DNA of 64,000 bases from Solibaculum_A intestinale (GTDB lineage: Bacteria; Bacillota; Clostridia; Oscillospirales; Acutalibacteraceae): positions 11,141 to 75,140 of the forward strand of contig NZ_JBBMFD010000011.1 of NCBI RefSeq assembly GCF_040096205.1. The letters are read 5' to 3'. The position numbers were made by a program, and so were the translations under genes. Within the stretch, counting starts at the first letter, position 1; each line of letters starts with the position of its first letter. The notes beneath the pieces were generated by a model. That model did no database searches and was not told the origin of the DNA. It saw only the letters and a list, made by a program, of their open reading frames with translations. Shown in pieces: positions 24,871-32,850 of this stretch.

Positions 24871-25787
24871 CCATGTATATGCTGCCGGAAAGACTAAGAT
24901 CAAATTTGGCGGAAACTTTTGGGACCTCTGTCTGCGGCCTTGTTCCAGTTACACATCGGGCATCGGGCCAGGCAGATAAGGTGCTTTTTCAATTAAAGGA
25001 TGGAAACTGCGTCGAAACGGTGAACCTGCATTACAAAAAAGGATGGGAATCTTTTTGCGTCTCATCTCAATGCGGCTGTGGGTTTGGCTGCAAATTCTGC
25101 GCAACAGGTGCTATCGGACACAAACGCAATATGACCGCTGATGAAATAACAGATCAAATTCTGTATTTTTATCTTGCAGGGCATCAAATCAATAGTGTTT
25201 CTTTTATGGGAATGGGCGAGCCGTTTGCGAATCCCAATTTATTTGACGCATTAAAAATCCTGACAAACCCGTCTTTGTTCGGATTAAGCCAGCGACGCAT
25301 TACCATATCGACGATTGGAATGATTCCCGGGATAAAACGGCTGACCCGTGATTTTCCGCAGGTGAATTTAGCTTTTTCGCTGCACTCGCCTTTTGAAAAG
25401 CAACGTTCGGAATTGATGCCGATCAATCAAACTTATCCGCTCCATAAAGTAATGGATGCGTTGGATGCGCACGTTGCAAATACCAAAAGGCGCTTGTTCC
25501 TGGCTTATATTATGCTGGGCGGAATAAATGATTCGGCAGAGCATGCGAAAGCGTTAGCGCACCTTATTTTGAGCCGGGGAGCGTTGTCCTATCTATATCA
25601 TGTTGATCTTATCCCATATAACGCAACAGATAAGACGGCGCGAAAATTTACCGCTTCAAATCACGAAGCCATTAAAAACTTCAGTGATATTTTACATTCC
25701 AACCGTATCAGCGTGGCTATCAGAATGCAGTTCGGTTCTGATATCGGCGCCGGGTGCGGGCAGTTGTATGCTGATGAAAGGGATTGA
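24753..25787 (+). CDS. cfr: Cfr-family radical SAM 23S rRNA methyltransferase
   Basis: Cfr methylates C8 of A2503 in 23S rRNA and gives resistance to phenicols, lincosamides, oxazolidinones, pleuromutilins and streptogramin A. The 344-residue protein has the radical SAM cluster CGFGCKFC (CxxxCxxC), KRNMTADEITDQ, VSFMGMGEPFANP, STIGMIPGI, and the C-terminal SDIGAGCGQLY with the cysteine needed for methyl transfer. WESFCVSSQCGC and the Cfr-like C-terminus favour Cfr over housekeeping RlmN. I think it belongs to the divergent cfr variants of Clostridia, but I cannot tell which. Its start is coupled to the leader ORF described above. Location on a mobilizable element implies spread. Confidence 0.85.
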   Translation: MIYSKYEVMKRCISGMNFPDYRYEQLIKMIFAQHIPDFHSMYMLPERLRSNLAETFGTSVCGLVPVTHRASGQADKVLFQLKDGNCVETVNLHYKKGWESFCVSSQCGCGFGCKFCATGAIGHKRNMTADEITDQILYFYLAGHQINSVSFMGMGEPFANPNLFDALKILTNPSLFGLSQRRITISTIGMIPGIKRLTRDFPQVNLAFSLHSPFEKQRSELMPINQTYPLHKVMDALDAHVANTKRRLFLAYIMLGGINDSAEHAKALAHLILSRGALSYLYHVDLIPYNATDKTARKFTASNHEAIKNFSDILHSNRISVAIRMQFGSDIGAGCGQLYADERD

Positions 25788-25847
25788 GCGCTTCAAGACG
25801 TTTTTATGTACACAGAGATTTCCAAGCAGCATTGGCGTTTGAAAGGA

Positions 25848-25882
25848 AAGGCACCCGGCATAAATTTAATGCTGGGTGCCTT
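25848..25882 (+). terminator. Terminator-like hairpin after cfr
   Basis: AAGGCACCCGGCAT (25848-25861) pairs with 25869-25882 with one G-T pair. It ends in TTATTG and not in a pure T run. A second candidate lies at about 26031-26068 (GACCGT ... ACGGTC followed by TTTTTTT). Between 25788 and 26102 I see no gene. Confidence 0.6.
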
Positions 25883-26102
25883 ATTGTTACATCAAAGGTT
25901 TTATTTTCAACGAGGTTTATGCCGGGGATATGAAACGGCAGAAATGTTGTGGAATATCTTCGCCAACAACTTTGACCAACTTCAATTTACCGAACTGAAC
26001 ACAACAACTGAATACCGAAAAACTGACCGTTGACTGGTCGCACTATGCGAAAAGTTGACGGTCTTTTTTTATCCCCAAAATCAAAAAAGGAGGTCAATTA
26101 CA

Positions 26103-26462
26103 ATGACAAAACCGAAAACCCTCGACCAGCTCCAAGCCGAAAAGGAACGAGCCGAGACGCAGCTTGCACAGGAACAGCACAAGCTCAACCGTCTTGAGAA
26201 CAGAAAGAAATATCTGGAGAAAGGCGAAAGGCAGAAACGCACCCATCGTCTTTGCAATCTGGGCGGCACGATTGAGAGCCTTGCCCCGGAGGTCAAAGAT
26301 CTCACACGCACCGAAATGACAGAGCTGATGGAGTACATCTTTTCTCTGTCCGAAGTCCAGCGAGCCGTCCGTCACATGGCGATTACTCACACCAACCAAG
26401 CGAACAGAGAAAAGGAGTTGAAAGCCGATGGCACTATTTCATCTGAGCGTCACGCAGACTAA
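26103..26462 (+). CDS. DUF3847-type mobilization helper
   Basis: 119 residues, highly charged: an N-terminal coiled coil (DQLQAEKERAETQLAQEQHKLNRLE in part) followed by the DUF3847-like part THRLCNLGGTIESLAP and MTELMEYIFSLSEVQ. These proteins are coded directly before MobA/MobL relaxases in Clostridia elements and probably assist relaxosome assembly, by analogy with MobC. It overlaps the relaxase gene by 35 bases in another frame. The start follows AAAGGAGGTCAATTACA. Confidence 0.75.
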   Translation: MTKPKTLDQLQAEKERAETQLAQEQHKLNRLENRKKYLEKGERQKRTHRLCNLGGTIESLAPEVKDLTRTEMTELMEYIFSLSEVQRAVRHMAITHTNQANREKELKADGTISSERHAD

Positions 26463-27924
26463 GCGAAGCGCAGGACAGTCCGCTATTGCTTCTGCCGCCT
26501 ACCGTGCCGGGGAGCGATTGTATAGCGAGTATTACGGCGAATACAGCGACTACACCCGCAAGGGCGGCGTGATCTGCTCTGACATTCTCTTGCCGTCCCA
26601 TGCACCGCCAGAATACGCAGACCGCCAGACCCTATGGAACGCCGTGGAAAAAGCCGAGCGTGGAAAGAACGCCCAGCTTGCATACAGCTTTGACATTGCC
26701 TTGCAGAATGAATTTTCCCTTGAGGAAAACATCGCTCTTGCAAGGCAATTTTTGTTGGAGAACTTTGTGAGCCGTGGCATGGTGGTTGACTTCGCCGTAC
26801 ACCAGCCAGACCGGGAGGACGGCGGCATACCAAACCCGCATTTTCATGTGCTTTGCCCCATCCGCCCCATCGAGCAGAACGGCAAATGGGGACTAAAGCA
26901 ACGCCGGGTGTATGAGCTGGACGAGGACGGCAACCGTATCCGAGACGCAGACGGAAAGTTTGTGTTCAACGCCGTTCCCACTACCGACTGGGGCAGTCCC
27001 GAAACGCTGGAACATTGGCGGCAGACATGGGCGGAACTATGCAACGCCAAGTTTGCGGAGAAAGGGCTTGATGTTCGTATCGACCACCGAAGCTATGAGC
27101 GTCAGGGCGTGGAGCTTCTTCCCACCGTCCATGAGGGCGCAACCGTCCGGGCAATGGAGAAGAAAGGCATACGCACCGAGAAAGGCGAGTTCAACCGCTG
27201 GATCAGAGCAACCAATGCCGTTATCCGGGACATCAAGAAGAAAATCGCTCTCCTGTTTGATTGGATTGCCGAAGCAAAAGCGGAGCTTGCCAAGCCGCAG
27301 GCACCCGACCTTGTTTCTCTGCTGAACGCCTATTACACCCAGCGCAGAGCCGGGGCATATTCGCAGAAAGGCAAGGTCAGCAATCTAAAGGAGATGAACG
27401 AGACTTTCAATTATCTCCGGGCAAACGGCATTTACACTCTTGAAGATTTGGAAAGCCGTGTCAGCGAACACAGTGCTGCCACAGAGAGCTTGAAGAAAAC
27501 GCTGGACGAACAGACCGCCCGAATGAAAGCAATCAAGCAGCTCTATGACAGCTCTGCTGCTTTCCAGAGCTTGAAGCCTGTCTATGACGGCTTGCAGAAA
27601 ATCAAGTTTGAGAAGCCCAGAGCCAAGTACAAGGCAGAGCATGAAGCGGAACTGAAACAGTTCTACGCCGCCAGACGCAAGCTGACCGGAGAGTTCCCGG
27701 ACGGCAAGGTGGATATGAAAAAGCTGACCGAAGAGTATGACGAGCTGGAACAGGCGCACAACACCACCTATGGCGAGTTTAAGACCGTCAGAGACGATTT
27801 ACACCGTCTTTGGAAGGTCAAGTCATGTATAGATACTGCCGCCCGATTTAACGAGCGCACAGAGGAACAAATGCTCCAAAATCGACCCCAAACACGACAC
27901 AAAAAGGAGGAACTATCCCGATGA
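26428..27924 (+). CDS. mobL: MobA/MobL-family (MOBQ) relaxase of element A
   Basis: 498 residues. The N-terminal relaxase domain has ALFHLSVTQTKRSAGQSA, SAAYRAGERL (tyrosine), DFAVHQPDREDGG and the histidine motif NPHFHVLCPIRP near residue 140. DIRIDHRSYERQG-like VRIDHRSYERQGVELLPTVHEG near 215 is typical of the family. The C-terminal half is a coiled coil. It differs clearly from the B relaxase at 12196 (different spacing and C-terminus). It overlaps the primase gene by 4 bases. Its expected substrate is the oriT at 24152-24200. Confidence 0.9.
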   Translation: MALFHLSVTQTKRSAGQSAIASAAYRAGERLYSEYYGEYSDYTRKGGVICSDILLPSHAPPEYADRQTLWNAVEKAERGKNAQLAYSFDIALQNEFSLEENIALARQFLLENFVSRGMVVDFAVHQPDREDGGIPNPHFHVLCPIRPIEQNGKWGLKQRRVYELDEDGNRIRDADGKFVFNAVPTTDWGSPETLEHWRQTWAELCNAKFAEKGLDVRIDHRSYERQGVELLPTVHEGATVRAMEKKGIRTEKGEFNRWIRATNAVIRDIKKKIALLFDWIAEAKAELAKPQAPDLVSLLNAYYTQRRAGAYSQKGKVSNLKEMNETFNYLRANGIYTLEDLESRVSEHSAATESLKKTLDEQTARMKAIKQLYDSSAAFQSLKPVYDGLQKIKFEKPRAKYKAEHEAELKQFYAARRKLTGEFPDGKVDMKKLTEEYDELEQAHNTTYGEFKTVRDDLHRLWKVKSCIDTAARFNERTEEQMLQNRPQTRHKKEELSR

Positions 27925-29792
27925 ATTATACCCAAGCACAGATTGACCGGGCAAACGCCGTCAGTCTGGAAGATTTTCTCCGTACACAGGGAGAGACGCT
28001 TATCAAAAGCGGACGAGAATACCGCTGGAAAGAACATGACAGCCTGACCATTCGTGGAAACAAATGGTTTCGCCACAGCCAGAGCAAGGGCGGCTATCCC
28101 ATTGATTTTGTCATGGAGTTTTACGGAAAATCCTTTCCCGAAGCCGTCCAGCTCCTGACCGGCGAAAGCGGCGAGGGACAGAGCGAAGCCAGCACAGCAC
28201 CGCACACAGCGTTCCACTTGCCCTTGCACAACAGAACAGCCGACAGAGCAATTCAATATCTTTGCGAAAGCCGAGGTCTCAACAAAACGCTTGTTGAGGC
28301 TTTTCTTCTTTCCGGGGATATTTACGAGGACGCAAAGCGGCACAATGTTGTCTTTGTCGGCAGAGACCGAAACGGCACACCGAGATACGCCCATGTGCGA
28401 GGAACGGCAGACCCATTCAGACAGGATATTGCCGGGTCTGACAAGTCCTATCCGTTCCGCTATGAGGGAAACGGCAACCAGCTCTTTGTCTTTGAAGCAC
28501 CGATTGACCTGTTATCGTTTATCTGCCTTTATCCGCAGGACTGGCAGACAAGGAGCTATCTTGCCCTGGGCGGTGTTTCGGGCAAAGCCCTTGACCGTTT
28601 CCTTTCTGAACGCAAGGACACCCGAAAAGTGTTCCTCTGCCTTGACAGCGACACCGCAGGAAGCGAAGCCTGTACCCGACTGGCACAGTCCATTCCCGGC
28701 GAGATCGCCGTCATTCGCCTTGTCCCGGCAAGGAAAGACTGGAACGATGTTCTCCGTCAGCAAGGGGACATTCCCAGCCGCAAATTCATAGCCGAGACAA
28801 TCACGCTGCGAGAGCTGCCCACCGCCCAGCCTGTTCCCATGCTCCGCATGGCAGATGTGGAGCTGACGAGCGTGGATTGGCTATGGTTTCCCTATATTCC
28901 CTTTGGAAAGCTGACGATTATACAGGGCAACCCCGGCGAGGGCAAGACCTACTTTGCCATGCGTCTTGCGGCGGCTTGCACCAACCGAAAGCCTTTACCT
29001 GGTATGGAGACCCTTGAGCCTTTCAACATCATCTATCAGACCGCCGAGGACGGTTTGGGCGATACCGTTAAGCCCCGGCTGATGGAAGCTGACGCAGACC
29101 TTGAACGAGTGCTTGTCATTGACGATAGGGACACACCGCTGACCCTTGCCGATGAGCGCATAGCAAGGGCAATCCGGGAAAACAGCGCAAGGCTGGTTAT
29201 TATTGACCCGGTACAGGCGTTTTTGGGCACAGATGTGGACATGAACAGGGCAAACGAGGTGCGCCCGATATTCCGCAGTCTGGGAGACATTGCACAGGCT
29301 ACCGGGTGCGCTATCGTGCTGATTGGACACCTGAACAAAGCCGCAGGAACGCAAAGCACCTACCGGGGATTGGGGTCTATCGACATTACGGCGGCAGTCC
29401 GCAGTCTGCTGTTTATTGGCAAGCTGAAGGACAGTCCCACAACGAGGGTGCTTATCCATGAGAAAAGCTCCCTTGCGCCGCCCGGTCAGTCTCTTGCCTT
29501 TTCTCTGGGAGACGAGAAAGGTTTTGAATGGATAGGGGCTTATGACATTACCGCTGACGAGCTTCTTGCCGGGACGGACACCGCTAAGACCGAGAGCAAG
29601 ACCGCACAGGCGCAAATGCTCATTCTGGAACTGCTTGCGGACGGAAAGCGTATGCCGAGCGCAGAGCTGGAAAAGGCAGTCAATGAGCGTGGGATTTCCT
29701 CACGCACCATGAGAACGGCAAAGAGCCGTATCGGGGACAGACTTGTGACCGAGAAAGACGGCACAGCATGGGTCTGCTATCTCCGAGACTGA
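27921..29792 (+). CDS. DUF3991/TOPRIM plus AAA_25 (RepA-like) replication protein
   Basis: 623 residues. N-terminal DUF3991 (about 1-130; TIRGNKWFRHSQSKGGYPIDFV), TOPRIM (about 165-290; LFVFEAPIDLLSF, LALGGVSGKALDRFL, KVFLCLDSDTAGSEA), then a RepA/AAA_25 helicase (about 330-540; Walker A GNPGEGKTYFA, Walker B RLVIIDPVQAFLG, VLIGHLNKAAGT) and a C-terminal winged helix. It combines primase-like and helicase-like parts and probably replicates the element after excision or transfer. It ends the operon DUF3847-mobL-primase of element A. Confidence 0.85.
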   Translation: MNYTQAQIDRANAVSLEDFLRTQGETLIKSGREYRWKEHDSLTIRGNKWFRHSQSKGGYPIDFVMEFYGKSFPEAVQLLTGESGEGQSEASTAPHTAFHLPLHNRTADRAIQYLCESRGLNKTLVEAFLLSGDIYEDAKRHNVVFVGRDRNGTPRYAHVRGTADPFRQDIAGSDKSYPFRYEGNGNQLFVFEAPIDLLSFICLYPQDWQTRSYLALGGVSGKALDRFLSERKDTRKVFLCLDSDTAGSEACTRLAQSIPGEIAVIRLVPARKDWNDVLRQQGDIPSRKFIAETITLRELPTAQPVPMLRMADVELTSVDWLWFPYIPFGKLTIIQGNPGEGKTYFAMRLAAACTNRKPLPGMETLEPFNIIYQTAEDGLGDTVKPRLMEADADLERVLVIDDRDTPLTLADERIARAIRENSARLVIIDPVQAFLGTDVDMNRANEVRPIFRSLGDIAQATGCAIVLIGHLNKAAGTQSTYRGLGSIDITAAVRSLLFIGKLKDSPTTRVLIHEKSSLAPPGQSLAFSLGDEKGFEWIGAYDITADELLAGTDTAKTESKTAQAQMLILELLADGKRMPSAELEKAVNERGISSRTMRTAKSRIGDRLVTEKDGTAWVCYLRD

Positions 29793-29883
29793 CAACAGGA
29801 ACACGGCAAGCGTGGCAAAGACGGCAAGGTTTTTATAGATACCTTAATGTTGCCGCCTTGCCTTGTTCCCTCATACCGACACC

Positions 29884-29915
29884 GCCCGATGATGAATAGT
29901 CACCGGGCACTTTTT
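29884..29915 (+). terminator. Terminator before tnpW
   Basis: GCCCGATGA pairs with TCACCGGGC with one mismatch, followed by ACTTTTTC. A longer imperfect inverted repeat (GGAACACGGCAAG with CTTGCCTTGTTCC) lies just upstream, about 29798-29869. Confidence 0.6.
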
Positions 29916-29935
29916 CATTTACAGGAGGATTTTGA

Positions 29936-30094
29936 ATGAACAATACCGCAACCAACACCGCCACTTGCCCGACTGTCAGAAAGCAGATCGGCAAGACCAC
30001 CTATATCGTCCGTGTCCATTTCAGCGAGACCGCCAAGGAGACGATGGAGGACAAAATCAAGCGTATGCTCCGTGAAGAAGTCCGCAAAATGTGA
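29936..30094 (+). CDS. tnpW: TnpW-family small protein of element A
   Basis: 52 residues with an AGGAGGATTTTGA ribosome binding site. The core RKQIGKTTYIVRVHFSETAKE and TMEDKIKRMLREEV matches the copy at 5557 closely. It is too short for many gene finders. It sits 45 bases from the right end of A, the typical tnpW position; its function is unknown. Confidence 0.85.
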   Translation: MNNTATNTATCPTVRKQIGKTTYIVRVHFSETAKETMEDKIKRMLREEVRKM

Positions 30095-30122
30095 CTTCTT
30101 TTTGAATTTGATGAAAAAGTCC

Positions 30123-30140
30123 TTGACTTTTCGTCTCTGG
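30123..30140 (+). promoter_or_regulatory. Right end of element A with -35 box of the predicted circle-joint promoter
   Basis: TTGACT (30123-30128) is followed by 12 bases to the end of the element including the GG core. Joined to the left end (5 bases, then TATGCT) this gives a 17-base spacer. Confidence 0.65.
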
Positions 30141-30951
30141 CAAAACCGCAAAATCCATCCTGATTTCCTGCGGTGCGCGCCTTGCCGTGTTCGACATCGC
30201 GGAGCTGCGGGAGGTCACGGCCTACGACGAGCTGGAGCTGGATACCCTGGGAGACCGGAAAACCGCCTTGTTCTTGATTATGAGCGACACGGACGATAGC
30301 TTTAACTTCCTGATCTCCATGTGCTACACCCAGCTGTTCAATCTGCTCTGCGAAAAAGCGGACGATGTGTACGGCGGGCGGCTGCCGGTCCATGTGCGGT
30401 GCCTCATTGACGAGGCCGCCAATATTGGACAGATCCCTCGGCTGGAAAAGCTGGTTGCCACCATCCGAAGCCGTGAGATTTCCGCCTGCCTGGTGCTGCA
30501 AGCACAGTCCCAGCTCAAAGCTATCTACAAGGACAACGCCGATACCATCATCGGCAACATGGATACCTCCATCTTCCTGGGCGGCAAAGAGCCGACAACC
30601 CTCAAGGAGCTGGCCGCCGTGCTGGGCAAGGAGACCATCGACACCTACAACACCGGCGAGAGCCGGGGCCGCGAGACATCCCATTCTCTTAACTACCAAA
30701 AGCTCGGCAAAGAGCTTATGAGCCAGGATGAACTGGCCGTCATGGACGGCGGCAAGTGTATCCTCCAGCTGCGCGGTGTGCGGCCTTTCCTCTCGGACAA
30801 GTACGACATCACCAAGCACCCCAATTACCCGTACACCGCCGACGCGGACCCCAAGAACGCCTTTGACATCGAGGCGTTCCTGTCCACCCGGCTCAAGCTC
30901 AAGCCCAACGAGGTCTACGATGTGTATGAAGTAGACGCAGAGGGCGTGTAA
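30139..30951 (+). pseudogene. VirD4/TraG type IV coupling protein, C-terminal part
   Basis: It resumes at GKTAKSILISCGARLAVFDI and holds the Walker B region (HVRCLIDEAANIGQIP), LVLQAQSQLKAIYKD, and the conserved SIFLGGKEPTTLKELAAVLGKET. Together with 301-1323 it makes a full coupling protein. An in-frame ATG at 30280 and other internal starts exist, but none has a convincing ribosome binding site, so it is probably not translated on its own. The end is intact, so precise excision of element A would restore the gene. Confidence 0.92.
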
Positions 30952-31022
30952 ATCTGTTCCGCTGTGAAAGACCTGCTAATAAAAGTCAAGTAGAAATTTC
31001 AGATTTTTAGGGAGGCGAAAAA

Positions 31023-31094
31023 ATGCAATACAAAATCAAGCCGCTGAGCATCTCAAAATTAAAACGGCGGCCAGCCAGATGGTATAGAGTGTAA
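31023..31094 (+). pseudogene. Short ORF at the IS110 junction, possible gene remnant
   Basis: A 23-codon ORF (MQYKIKPLSISKLKRRPARW...) with a strong ribosome binding site GGGAGGCG. It ends just where the IS110 element begins, so it may be the start of a gene cut by the insertion. In related ICEs the next gene is a small membrane (Maff2/TrbC-like) protein; this peptide does not resemble it. I do not recognise it. Confidence 0.35.
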
Positions 31095-31097
31095 AAA

Positions 31098-32306
31098 TCA
31101 GTCGTGCTCCAGGGATTCCAAGTAGGCTTTCACAGAAGCGTAGTAGATGCGCAGGAACTTGTTGGCAGAGGCCATCATGTAGACACGATATGGCTTGCCT
31201 TCAGAGCGTTTCTTGTCCATGAACTGGTACACCGGCTCGTCTATTGGAGCACATTGCAGGATGACGCTCATCACCAGAAAGAGCGTCCTGCGCAGTGAGG
31301 CAGATCCTCGCTTGGAAATGCTACGGCTACGGACATCTATTTGACCGGATTGGTAGGGCGGGGCGTCAATACCCGCAAAGGCAACCAACGCTTTTTTGGA
31401 ATGAAAACGGCGTACATCGCCAATTTCAGCCAGGAGTTGAGGGCCGAGGGTTGGGCCAACACCAAACATCCCCATCACTACAGGATACTCCGGCAGAGAA
31501 GCTGCCAGGGATTGCATCTCCTGTTTGAGAGCAGCTAACGCGGAAGAAGTTGTCTGGAGTTGAGAAATGGCCTGTTCTACCAAAAGTTTTGCCGTATCCG
31601 TTTTCGGTATGACACCGAAGTGTCTGCAAGCAGAGGCATAAATATCCAGCGCCTTATCCTCGCTGAAATTGTAGCCGTGCTTTCTGCACCACTTCTGGTA
31701 TTGGGTAGTAAAGGCCTTCTCAGACCGGCCACAAACGCACTCGCAATGCCAAAAAGTAGCGACAAAGTCCACCCACTTCTCGCTGCCATCGGCGCGGGGC
31801 GGACTGGTAAACAAGCGATTTGCGTCTGGGAAGGTGGTGTCCAGCAGGGAGATCAGGTTATTCTTCAGCATGGTCTGAACTTTGGAATACTGTTGGTACT
31901 GCCGGTAGCAGATTTTCAGCATGAGTCGGGTATCCTCCTCCGGGATATATCTCGGCAATGTGAGCCAGTGGTCAAGACCGTAGTTGGCCAGCTTTACGGC
32001 ATCCTTTTTGTCGGTTTTGGCCCGTCTTAAACTGTTGTTTCCGTAGTCATGCACCAGCATTGCATTGACTACCGAGACATAAAGGCCCGCGTCGTGGAGC
32101 AGCCAGGCCACCGGAGCATGGTAATTACCCGTGGATTCCATCACCACACGGGTCTCGCCGTCCAGGCTTTTGAGCAGTCCTGCCAGCTCGCTCAGTTCAT
32201 TGGCGGTGTGACGTACTTCAAAGGGTGAAACCACTACCTCTCCGAAGGGCCGCATGACTGCAATCATGCTCTTACCCTTGGAAACATCGATGCCAACGCA
32301 GTTCAT
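31098..32306 (-). CDS. IS110-family DEDD transposase
   Basis: 402 residues. The N-terminal RuvC-like domain (CVGIDVSKGKSMIAV with the first aspartate; VVMESTGNYHAPVAWLL; RRAKTDKKDAVKLANYGL) and the C-terminal transposase_20 domain (MGMFGVGPTLGPQLLAEIGDVRRF, ALVAFAGIDAPPYQSG with the catalytic serine, SKRGSASLRRTLF) are complete, so it could be active. GGAGGAATGTGA precedes the start. IS110 transposases use a bridge RNA coded next to the gene to choose donor and target DNA. Confidence 0.93.
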   Translation of the reverse strand: MNCVGIDVSKGKSMIAVMRPFGEVVVSPFEVRHTANELSELAGLLKSLDGETRVVMESTGNYHAPVAWLLHDAGLYVSVVNAMLVHDYGNNSLRRAKTDKKDAVKLANYGLDHWLTLPRYIPEEDTRLMLKICYRQYQQYSKVQTMLKNNLISLLDTTFPDANRLFTSPPRADGSEKWVDFVATFWHCECVCGRSEKAFTTQYQKWCRKHGYNFSEDKALDIYASACRHFGVIPKTDTAKLLVEQAISQLQTTSSALAALKQEMQSLAASLPEYPVVMGMFGVGPTLGPQLLAEIGDVRRFHSKKALVAFAGIDAPPYQSGQIDVRSRSISKRGSASLRRTLFLVMSVILQCAPIDEPVYQFMDKKRSEGKPYRVYMMASANKFLRIYYASVKAYLESLEHD

Positions 32307-32530
32307 TCACATTCCTCCAATACAAAGAATCTGCAACCGGAATCCATCTTTTCTCGCTGCCGATTCAATCTATTGTGTGACACGAACTCTCCGACATCCG
32401 GTGGTTCAACCTGCTTAAATCGAACGCTGCAACGAGAGGATGGCTAACAGTCTTTCACACGGACATACAAGCCCAAGGAGTGATTGGTCAGCCAGTTGCT
32501 CCTCTCATTGTAGCTTAGGCACGAGATGGA
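32307..32530 (-). ncRNA. Candidate bridge RNA of the IS110 element
   Basis: About 220 bases upstream of the transposase on its coding strand, with no ORF of note. In the IS110 group the bridge RNA (seekRNA) is transcribed from this position. I did not fold it and cannot mark the target and donor loops, so the call rests on position. Confidence 0.5.
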
Positions 32531-32532
32531 GG

Positions 32533-32559
32533 GAAAGCCGGACTGGCTGTCCGGCTTTC
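32533..32559. terminator. Perfect hairpin upstream of the DUF4315 gene
   Basis: GAAAGCCGGAC (32533-32543) pairs with GTCCGGCTTTC (32549-32559) around TGGCT. No T run follows, so it may be an mRNA-processing or stability hairpin instead of a terminator. Confidence 0.5.
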
Positions 32560-32592
32560 CTGTCCAAATTTATTGTAATAGGAGTGATTGAA

Positions 32593-32850
32593 ATGGCTAA
32601 GAACAAAATCCAGCGCATTGACCAGGAGATTGCCAAGGTCCGCGAGAAGATCGCGGAGTACCAGGACAAGCTGAAAACCCTGGAGGCGCAGAAAACCGAG
32701 GCGGAGAACCTGGAAATCGTTCAGATGGTGCGCGCCCTGCGGCTGACCCCGGAGCAGCTGAACGCCATGCTCTCCGGTGGTACGGTCCCTGGCATGGCCG
32801 CTGCCTCCGCCAACTACAACGAACAGGAGGATACCGACCATGAAGAATAA
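32593..32850 (+). CDS. DUF4315 family protein
   Basis: 85 residues: an N-terminal coiled coil (QRIDQEIAKVREKIAEYQDK and so on) followed by the conserved VQMVRALRLTPEQLNAML. The family is found only in ICEs of this type, between the VirB4/NlpC genes and the DUF4366 gene. Function unknown. The start follows TAGGAGTGATTGAA, and the gene overlaps the DUF4366 start by 11 bases. The usual upstream partners are absent here. Confidence 0.88.
   Translation: MAKNKIQRIDQEIAKVREKIAEYQDKLKTLEAQKTEAENLEIVQMVRALRLTPEQLNAMLSGGTVPGMAAASANYNEQEDTDHEE

Larger units (their letters stand above)
1326..30140 (+). mobile_element. Element A: serine-recombinase mobilizable element inserted in the coupling-protein gene
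   Basis: The limits come from rejoining the coupling-protein frame. The left junction is ...GCG GG at 1321-1325 and the right junction GG CAAAACC starts at 30139, so a GG dinucleotide is shared. The order from the left end is recombinase (start 1414), then TnpV (23144), a lipoprotein gene, oriT, cfr-like gene, DUF3847, MobL, primase, and TnpW (29936) next to the right end, which is the plan of Tn4451/Tn4453-type elements. Without the nested element B the length is about 9.0 kb. The right end holds TTGACT (30123) and the left end TATGCT (1331), which would form a promoter in a circle. Confidence 0.88.
31095..32530 (-). mobile_element. IS110-family insertion sequence (limits approximate)
   Basis: The transposase gene occupies 31098-32306 on the minus strand, followed on its 5' side by about 220 non-coding bases, as in the IS110 group. 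These elements have no clear terminal repeats, so the ends are estimates. It lies between the coupling protein and DUF4315, the place of the missing transfer genes. Confidence 0.75.

Noticed and set aside
25806..26033. 75-codon ORF after cfr
   Set aside because: It reads through a terminator hairpin, lacks a ribosome binding site and shows no family pattern.
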